64,000 nt of DNA, taken from assembly GCA_030762895.1 (NCBI GenBank), contig CM061062.1, forward strand, positions 289,832,985-289,896,984, given 5' to 3'. The notes beneath the pieces are model-generated. The model searched no databases. It was not told where the DNA came from and worked only from the letters and a program-made list of their open reading frames with translations. This document shows, one piece after another, positions 56,241-64,000 of the stretch; position 1 is the stretch's first letter, and the number at the start of each line of letters is the position of its first letter. Both the position numbers and the translations under genes were made by a program. The DNA comes from Sophora flavescens. Taxonomy: Eukaryota > Streptophyta > Magnoliopsida > Fabales > Fabaceae.

Positions 56241-58121
56241 TGTAAGACTCAATGACTTAGAGATTTTGATATATGACAAATACAAATTAATGTGTATGCA
56301 AGTATTTTATTGTCAAATTGCAAAGAAAGGTATCAAGCAATGATCAACAAGTTCATTAAGCAAATTCAAGGAAAATATTCAAGGAAGAACTTGAAGAAAT
56401 CAAAAGAGTTACATGGAGGAATCAAAGAGCAAAGACAAAGATCAAGGAATCATCAAGACACAAGCTTAACGAATAATTTTATATATAAGTCTTAGATGAT
56501 TTGTAAGAGAAATAAATCTCTTAGTCACAAAGAAGCTCAACTAAAAAGATGCATGAAGAAAATCAATTTTCATAACCTGCATTAAAAGGATTAAGTTTTC
56601 GTTAATGAAAAGGATTTTTGGAAATAAGATTTCATAAGAAGCGCTCGTCCAACACAAGTGATAGAAGCGCTCGTCCAACACAAGTGATAGAAGCGCTCGT
56701 CCACTAAAGTGACAGAAGCGCTCATCCACTGAAGTGATACAAGCGCTTGTCTACTAAAGTGACAGAAGTGCTCGTCCACTAAAGTGACAGAAGCGCTCGT
56801 CCACTAAAGTGACAGAAGCGTTCATTGACTAAAGTGACAGAAGTGCTCATCCACTAAAGTGATACAAGCGCTCGTCCACTAAAGTGACATAAGTGCTCGT
56901 CCACACAAGTGATAGAAGCGCTCGTCCACATAAGTCTTTGGACTTGCTAAGTACTTAAGGAGTATCTGTACAATGACGTGGCATGTGGAGCTCGTCTACT
57001 AGCTCGTCCGATGTAAAATCTTAATTCAAAATGGCTAGATGGACGCGCTTATTTTATGGACGCGAATGCTATAAGAGCCGATGTAGAATCTTATTTCAAG
57101 AACCAGAATCAAGAAAACAGATTCTGTTATCAAACTCAAATCTGTTTTAATTGATCCCAATGACTATAACTTGTTTTCTATATAAAGAGGGATCAAAAGA
57201 ACACTTGTAACAATATATCGAAACACATATCAAATACAATACACATATCATTCATCATCTTTCTTGAGTTTATTGTGAAAAAGAGTGTTTCATTCTCATA
57301 AGTGCTTCAATTTATATATCTGACTATTGAGAGTTAGGAATCAATTTTTCATTCTATTTGATTGTAAAGAGAGAAGGAGTCTCTCTGAGTGATTAGGGTG
57401 AGGTATCCCTAAGGAAGAACATTGAGGCTCTTCACAAGAGTGTGGTATCTCGAGGTGAAGGAGTGCTCTATGGTGTAAAGGTTTTTCAAGCTACCTGGCT
57501 AAAGCTTGTTATGATAGTTTGTGAAAACCCACAGGTGGAGTGGAGACTGGATGTAGGTCACAGTGGTGGTGACTGAACCAGGGTAAATCTGGTTGTGTGG
57601 TATCTCTAAACTTAGACTCTTTTACTTTTTGTTTATGATCAAGAACCTGTGATTTTGATGTTTAAAGTTCAATATAATTTTTGTTCTTGATCTGTATAAA
57701 CTATATTGAAACCTGAGTCTGATTTTAATCAAGTCTGTGTTATCTGTGATCAAAACTGAGTTGATCAAAACCATTCTTGATTGTTGAAACTGAACAAAAA
57801 TTGAAACTGAAACCTGTAAGTTTGTTTTTGATTTTTAATGCTTGTATCTGAAACTTGCATAATTTGTTCTTAATCTTTAAATGCTTAATCAGTTTCTGTA
57901 TTTTGTTATTATTGAGTTTTGAACCCGAACATATTCTGAATTAATCTTTCTTATCCTCATCACCTTTTATTCAAGATTTTATATAAACCCTTCACTGTTT
58001 CTGTAAAAGATCCTGAGGCCACAAATCTGAAAAGTAAAGTTTTGTGAAAAGTTTTTAAGAGGGAAATATTTTAAGAAAACTCAATTCACCCCCCTCTTGA
58101 GTCTTTGAAGCCAAAACAACA
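56241..58121 (+). repeat. 3' LTR of element F
   Basis: Matches 51023-52808. It carries about 11 copies of the 25-bp minisatellite (56637-56935) against about 8 in the 5' LTR, and keeps a segment (tattgtcaaattgcaaagaa) missing there. Confidence 0.9.
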
Positions 58122-58549
58122 TAAAGCATGTTATAAGCATTCTTTAACTGGTCTTTGGTTCTAATAACCGAGGTTGCTTGAGAGAGTAACTTTTGACTTT
58201 TCTTGATAAGCGTGAGACTGAGTAGGAGAGAAGCAAATCGAATGAATTGCACTATTGAAGATGTTCTAATATTTAAAGTTGTTTACTCGACCACTTAAAA
58301 TAATCATATACAATTATATTTTAATTTTTATCATTCTAATAAGATCTAATAATTAAGATTCATGGTTATCATGTTCTCAAAATATAAAATTTTCTCATTA
58401 TGGGGTAAAGCTCCTCTAAAATGAGTAAAAATGTAAAGTGATAAAGTAATGATGTATATATTCTTGTTTAGCTAAAGTGAGTTGAGAATACACTTTTATT
58501 TTCTCACTTTATACTTTTGTTCATTTTAAAAGAGCCTAATCCAACCGAT

Positions 58550-58655
58550 CAATGGTAGGTTGAGTGGTAAGCATCTTACGATCCTATAAGAAGGAGAACG
58601 TAAGTTCGAATCCCTGTAATAGCCACTCTTGACCTCTTGTTGGGAGGGCAGTGGC
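58550..58655 (+). mobile_element. tRNA-derived SINE-like sequence
   Basis: aatggtaggttgagtggtaa carries an A-box-like region, and gttcgaatc (58604-58612) is a perfect B box. It breaks off near 58655, where a palindromic stretch begins (gcacatacacccc and its near-inverse, 58668-58695). TSD not found. Confidence 0.5.
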
Positions 58656-60290
58656 GGATGCACATACACCCCAGGGTGTGCATGTGCCCCCACTCAAATT
58701 CATAGAAAAGGTATGAATACCCTATATTCTTTTATTTTGCCCCCCTAGTTGATATATTTGCACCTATGTCATTATCTTTTTTCTTTATTACACAATATCA
58801 CTTTTCTTTGTTTAAAAAGACTAGCAAAACACTTTTTTCAATATTCTCTCTAATACATTATTTGTCATTGAATGAATTTCATGTGGGTCCCACTAAATAG
58901 GGTGAGTCCCACATAAAATTCATAATCTGCTTGAAATTCATCCAATAACAAAAAAAATGTATTGAAAAGAGTGTGTACGTTGACGACATTACTCTTCTTT
59001 CTCTCGTTTCAAACATGAAATTACGTAGAGGACAATTATGAGTTATATAATTTATTTGATTATATATATTAAAATTTTATGATTTTAATATTCATATCTT
59101 TATCTTCACATGTATGATAATAATTATTATTAGAATTTTCACAAATAGATTATCCAATTTACTCAGGATCTTGAATTCATCACTGTGGTAGAGTGTAAAA
59201 ATCAAAATCGTAATCCACGGATATAATCCATGTATATATAGTAGACGTAAATATCAATATTATTATATTGAGACACGTCATATTGTCGGCAACGTCAGAC
59301 TCTCCGCTTTAACCCACCGCGAAAACCGCATCACCGTCAATGGCTCAAGCTAATAAACGGCCAGTACTCGTCCGTGATGTGGGCCCCTGACAATGGCGTC
59401 ACATTCTACTAGGCCAGTCACTCTCAGTCTCACACTCACATGCCTCATTAGTCATTACGCTATTCCAATTCCAATTAAGAGATATGTTTATCTCCTCCTT
59501 TATCCGGAATCTTTCAATCTTATGTTTTTTTTTTTTTTTTTATCATCTCAATTAAACATAGATAATCTGTTTAAAAATCTATTTTAATTCACAATAGTAT
59601 CTCTCTCGACCAATGATTTAAAAATCGTACTAAATTGGACAGTTCAACCGAGAATAGATCAGTTCGACGGTTCGATCTAACCCTTCAAAAATCGTTGAAC
59701 CTGATTGAATCGGGATTGAACCGCTTTGAATCATCATTTGAATCGAACAGTTAGGAATGAATTTTTTGTTTATTTATTTTACTTTTCCCCCAAATTTCAT
59801 ATTTTTTATTTATTTGTTAATTTAGTAGTCATCTAGTTTATCCTTGGGTTGAACCGATTGAATCAATTAAATCACGATCTAAATATCTCGTCGATTCAAT
59901 CTTCAATTCTATTTTTAAAACATTCTCCTCACCTGATATTTTTTCATCAAATTTATCGATATCTAATTAAGAAAATTATAGTAGTTCACCTTCATCCCTC
60001 ATAATAGAATTTTTCCCTATTTAAAGGGAACTGGTACTGCTATAGTGTAATAATCATCATGTACTTGTGTTCATTCCAAAAGTAAATTTTTCCTTAAAAA
60101 ATATTTTTTTATCTAATTCTTCTAAGTAAATTTTTTTTTTTGATCACCTTGATGATAATATGACCTCTCATAGTCCTGATTGTATCCTCTCACAATAGTT
60201 ATTGGTTGATTGTATAGGGTTGAAATCTTTTTCTTATATAATATTGCAGTTGTATTGATGCATTTTAAGAGTTTAATTTTGATTTATTAT
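58656..60290. other. Intergenic, no gene
   Basis: AT-rich. It includes at about 59613-59932 a MITE-like repeat (gatttaaaaatcgtactaaa ... ctatttttaaaacatt) with ggttcaacc-type phrases, related to the nested unit at 22335-22672. A 64-codon frame at 59393-59587 is unsupported. Confidence 0.5.
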
Positions 60291-60299
60291 TGGTTTAAA

Positions 60300-60635
60300 G
60301 TTTTATATCGTCAGCCAATCACTAACTCAATCACAAAAGCTAGCTTATGAGATGAGGATTGCTCACTACTTATAAGCTCTTATTAGATATTATCTCTAGT
60401 CAATGTGAAATTTGGATTTTTTTTCCAATACACCCTCTCATGTCCAGCATTATTGTGCTTGTTACGTGGATAATATGGCGGGTGACCCAACAATTGATAT
60501 ATGATAGCCCTGATACCATATTAGATTTTGTGTCTAACTCAATCCCAAAAACTAGCTCATGGGACGAGGATTGGCTATTACTTATACGCTTTTATTAGAT
60601 ACTATCTCTTGTCAATATGAGACTTGGTCCCCCCA
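60300..60635 (-). mobile_element. TRIM-like miniature LTR retrotransposon
   Basis: Two ~110-bp direct repeats (about 60310-60425 and 60521-60632) share ctaactcaatc, ctagctcatg-type and ttattagata(t/c)tatctct phrases. Between them, on minus, TGGTATCAGGGC (60507-60518) is one base off the tRNA-Met PBS and adjoins the right repeat, and gagagggtgt resembles a PPT. No coding capacity, as expected for TRIMs. Confidence 0.65.
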
Positions 60636-60715
60636 CCCCACCCCACCCAACCCAACCCAACCCAACCAATAATTACTATAAACCCCCCTCCCCACCCCAC
60701 CCCACCCCACCCCAC
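60628..60715. repeat. C-rich microsatellite (CCCCA)n and (CCCAA)n
   Basis: Two blocks separated by 'aataattactataaa', with 'taattactataaa' repeated after the second block. The complementary strand is G-rich with runs of four G. Confidence 0.9.
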
Positions 60716-61198
60716 TAATTACTATAAAAGTTTAATAAGGTAAATGATTTAATGATATATGATTGATAGTTCGTATCTTTACACTAATAGTGTATTGTAA
60801 TTAAATTTAATTTTTAAATGAAGTATACTTATCTGGTAAAATATTTTTAAAGTGACAATTTTAATATTCATATATTCAATAGTATGAGTAAAAATTGTCT
60901 GGAATCTCATTTTACTTATAGTGCCATCAAAGTTTATTAGAAAAGTATTTGATAAAGTAAAATCGGAATGCATTAAAATAAAGCTTATATTAAGTTATTT
61001 TAATTAAGCCGATATAATAATACATTCCCTTTTATGCAAAACGGGTAACCAAGGTCGCAACCACAATCACAGGTCGCAACCTCATAAGAGTTAATCAATG
61101 AGCATATATCGAGGTTTAGGAGATTATTTCATTCAAGCACAAAAGTTCATCCACAATCTTTGTTGATTAGTTGCTCAATGAGCATATACTTGGTATAT
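60716..61198. other. Intergenic, no gene
   Basis: AT-rich sequence between the C-rich repeat and the SINE. No ORF, repeat or RNA gene recognised, apart from a short repeated phrase (gagcatatactt/gagcatatatcg near 61100 and 61180). Confidence 0.5.
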
Positions 61199-61210
61199 AA
61201 ATTTATCCTC

Positions 61211-61466
61211 TTATCAATGGGGCATTGATTTAGTGGAAGCAACTAACCCCTATAAGGAAGAGAACCTGGGGACCTCGAGTTCAAATCCCGTGGAGTCACC
61301 CTATTGAGAGGCTGAGAACTAAGGGGTAAAAATCATATTCAATAGGTCGAACCAAAGATTAGTTCCATAGCGGACCGAAATGCCTAAGCCGTGAGATACT
61401 CTGGTAGACCCACTCAGTCCAAAGGACTAATTAGGGTGGGTTCCGAACCAAAAAAAGAAGAAGAAG
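61211..61466 (+). mobile_element. tRNA-derived SINE with perfect 12-bp TSD
   Basis: TSD aaatttatcctc at 61199-61210 and 61467-61478. A-box-like ttagtggaagc near 61230 and B box GTTCAAATC at 61279-61287. About 256 bp, ending in an AAG-rich tail (aaaaaaagaagaagaag). Confidence 0.8.
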
Positions 61467-61478
61467 AAATTTATCCTC

Positions 61479-63411
61479 CTTTTGCAAATGGATAATCCCC
61501 TTTGTACAAGTAATTGCACGTAATAACCATAAGTGTTCATCTGATAAATAAAAAAATAATTTAAAAATGAGTTATTTCAATTTTGGTGGTAATCACCCAC
61601 GATAAATAATGAAACACTTTTATCCATGAATCAATTTCTCTTACATCGAAACCATGATACAATTCATAAGAAGGTGCATTGATGATAAACATCACCATTG
61701 TGGTGATCATCCACCAACATTTCACAACAAGTTTTGCACATAAAACAATTCAAACTGGAACTCACAATTAAATAAATTGGCACATTAAAATACATAATGT
61801 GGTCGGAAAGTACAATATTTTACAACATTTACTAAAGAGAGTATATATCATGTGAATATTTGAAATATTGTATATCATCTTTCCAGTACATTATTTTTCA
61901 AAATATCAGCCTGAAAATTAAATAAAATATAACAAATATTTGAACATTTTCCATAAGAGGAACATCAGTAGAAAATATAAACCTTAAAAAAAAACCACAC
62001 TGGAAGTGTGGATCACTTTTCTAAAAGAAGCACAAAAAGAATATGTATGCAATGACATGATTACTTATAGTATGGGTGGTAAGACAATCCAAAATTCCTT
62101 GTGTGAGCCTACAAAGTGAAAAGATTTTCTTTGCTTATTCACACACCCAAACTCACAACTCTTGATAGGGCAAGTTGTGGACTTGCAAAGTGGAAAAAGC
62201 CGATCTTTTTCTACCTATTCACACACTCCAAGTCACAACTGTTGACATTGTCAGTTCATGGGTCAGGAGCCTAAGGCCCTAACTTTAGGTCCACAAGAAG
62301 AAAAAAAAAAGAATTATTTTTTTCTAAGTTTTATAAAGTAAAAATGTTACATATGTTAACAAATAGATTCAACCTAAAGGATAACCTGATTTAAATACAT
62401 TCTCTCACTTAGAACAAAACAAAAAACACCATCCAAAATTTGTTTTAGACCTCATTCATTCTTTGATCGGTCCTGACTATCGATGGGACAAGTTATGGAG
62501 TGATTGGATGTAAGCATGATGATGGTATAAGGAATATAAGTGAAGATGTGAAGTATTAGGTACTCGAGTCTATTGCTCTTGAATCATTTTATAAAACAGT
62601 AGTTTAAGTATCCTCATATGGATTATAAAATTAACTAATTTTCCATGAATAAAAACCAAGTAGACCACAAGAGTTATTAAAAAAAAATTCAAAGGTAAAC
62701 TTGTATGAATATCACAGCATTCCACCCTCCATTCCTTAAGAGCTGTTTATAGTTTCCTAGAGTAGAAAGTTAGACTTGCTAATCAAATCAACGTAAAAGG
62801 ATTGCTTTGGCTAATAAGTTAGATTTGTCTACTCGACCGATACTTGGTTGATGTTGATTAATTATGTGTATCCCTCGATCAATATCCTCTAGATATGCTT
62901 ATGATATATTGAACTTCATTCGATACTATATATTTGTATAATTATAAGTGGACAGATATCCATCTGTTGAATTGAGATATACAGTTATAAAAACTCAGAT
63001 TTGATGGGGTTGAGGAATATAATATATTCTGATGACAATCTCCAACTTCAAATGTTGATTATCAAATTATGTTCTCCTAGCTGGGCTTCATTACTCCTTA
63101 ATTTCCCCTACATATATGATCAAAGATGGTTTTAATTATTCACAGGCTGTGTTTCGGTTATATAATTCTTTTAGATATAGTGGAGTGTTATTTTGATAAT
63201 AAAACTAAACATCAACACCTATTTTTGTATTTTTCCCATATATTTATTCATTATTTTTCTCTCATATTTCACCATTTTCTTTTCTAAACTCATCATGGTT
63301 GATGGTGTCAAAAGTTAGTGTCCAAAATTGGTGTCAAAATATCATTTCTCTTAGATATAATTGATTGAAGTGTGTTCTTGATAGGTGTAAGCGTTCTATG
63401 TCTCAAACCTT
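61479..63411. other. Intergenic, no gene
   Basis: AT-rich. At 62100-62250 a unit containing ttattcacacacyc, caactcttgat and caaagtgraaaag is duplicated in tandem (about 85 bp apart). No coding region is supported. Confidence 0.5.
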
Positions 63412-63977
63412 TGTTGGAAGCACAAGGGTGCAAGCAGAATCAAAGAAAACACAGAACAGAAAAATAGAAAGAAGAAAGCAGTAAAGTGGTGACACCAGAA
63501 ATTGATGGTTCAGCTATATTTTCATATAGCCTACGTCCATGTGAGGAGAGCAGTGATTTCCACTATGATCAACAACCAAGAAACAAGAACCAGAGTTCTT
63601 TTACAAAACAGAATCACCCTCTTGAGTATTCTACCCTTAGCCCCTTATACAACCAAGTTTCTTCACACCCAAGTTCTTAACTCTCAGTTTCTATTTTTCA
63701 CTCAAGAACTCTTCCTACTTCTCTCCTTGATCTTTTCCTTCTCACCGATTTCAACAAGTTGCAGAAGAATGTATCAAGTTTTGTTTCTTACTCTGTGCCT
63801 ATACAACTAGCCGACCTCATATATATAGGCACACAAACCAAACTCAGCTAGCTAAGGAGTTAGTTAGATTAGATCCAAAAAACCATGAGATGTTAGTTGT
63901 GATCAGTAACTAACATCCAACAGAAAAAACTGATTTAACTAACTTAACTACTAACTGATTTTGGAGACACTTCAACA
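63412..63977 (-). mobile_element. Copia LTR at the window edge (element continues to the right)
   Basis: On + it begins TGTTGGAAGC and ends CTTCAACA; on minus it starts TGTTGAAGTGTC right after a purine tract (atgagataaggtggagaat, 63978-63996). This is the layout of the 3' LTR of a minus-strand copia element whose body lies beyond 64000. A TATA-like tatatatgagg is seen on minus near 63820. TSD cannot be checked. Confidence 0.65.
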
Positions 63978-64000
63978 ATTCTCCACCTTATCTCATAAAT

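Larger units (their letters stand above)
51023..58121 (+). mobile_element. Ty1/copia element F, lacking protease and integrase
   Basis: LTRs 51023-52808 and 56241-58121, TSD taaag (51018-51022 and 58122-58126). The PBS-like site is TGGCATCTGAGC (52810-52821) and the PPT is aaaaagggggaga (56227-56239). Coding regions: gag, then RT and RNase H; protease and integrase are missing between about 53990 and 54022. The 5' LTR has an internal deletion after 'gcaagtgttttagt' relative to the 3' LTR, and fewer minisatellite units. Confidence 0.9.
38452..58233 (-). mobile_element. Ty1/copia retrotransposon D with an accessory ORF
   Basis: Minus-strand element. The tRNA-Met PBS (GCTCTGATACCA on +) is at 50160-50171, the 5' LTR starts at 50174, and the PPT is at 42189-42202 next to the 3' LTR (38452-42187). 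Coding order on minus is gag, protease, integrase, RT, RNase H and then an extra ORF. The 3' LTR is split by solo LTR E and the 5' LTR by element F. The outer end of the 5' LTR is missing (match to the 3' LTR stops at 58233), so no TSD can be read. Many frameshifts show it is inactive. Long LTRs and a third ORF suggest the SIRE/Maximus lineage (inference). Confidence 0.88.
50174..58233 (-). repeat. 5' LTR of element D, truncated and split by element F
   Basis: LTR sequence is 50174-51022 and 58122-58233. It aligns with the 3' LTR (38452 onwards) until 'agtaggagagaag', after which about 370 bp present in the 3' LTR are missing. The promoter part of the 5' LTR is therefore gone. Confidence 0.82.

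Overview
The window looks like a stretch of a eudicot nuclear genome, most likely a papilionoid legume (inference from the dispersed repeats and the intron-rich plant genes; the species cannot be fixed by eye). It is AT-rich and dominated by transposable elements. Only two apparently functional genes and one decayed gene copy are visible, all between about 23.3 and 34.5 kb.

1-21.7 kb is a four-level nest of Ty3/gypsy sequences, and three of the four insertions have exact target-site duplications (TSDs). A solo LTR (1908-21691, TSD atatt) is split by a non-autonomous Athila/Tat-like element A (3305-19272, TSD gacac). Element A is split by a second solo LTR, B (7165-17745, TSD atctc). B contains element C (7972-15833), which encodes GAG and protease, stops inside the first reverse-transcriptase motif, and has an abnormal 3' end. 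A and C share their PPT, 3' untranslated region and LTR motif design, so they are related families.

21.7-38.4 kb is the gene island. A five-exon CURT1A-type thylakoid curvature gene (23571-26241, +) is followed by a five-exon secreted GDSL esterase/lipase gene (27055-30179, -) and a tandem GDSL copy (30898-34474, -) with a broken first exon and a lost splice donor. The same neighbours occur in Arabidopsis (At4g01150 and At4g01130), so the island is probably ancestral microsynteny. Introns and spacers carry MITEs, SINEs with TSDs, a Helitron-like end and microsatellites.

38.4-58.2 kb is a nest of Ty1/copia elements. Element D (minus strand) has degenerate gag-pol and an extra open reading frame downstream of pol with its own TATA-like promoter. 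A solo LTR, E, sits inside its 3' LTR (39349-41703, TSD caatt). Element F (51023-58121, plus strand, TSD taaag), which has lost protease and integrase, sits inside its truncated 5' LTR. E and F share a roughly 25-bp LTR minisatellite.

58.2-64 kb is intergenic: tRNA-derived SINEs, a TRIM-like mini-retrotransposon, a C-rich microsatellite, and a copia LTR running off the right edge (63412-63977, minus). I found no bacterial-type system, CRISPR array or rRNA gene. The most unusual material is the accessory ORF of element D, the odd 3' end of element C and the CpG-rich palindromic arrays of the A/C LTRs.
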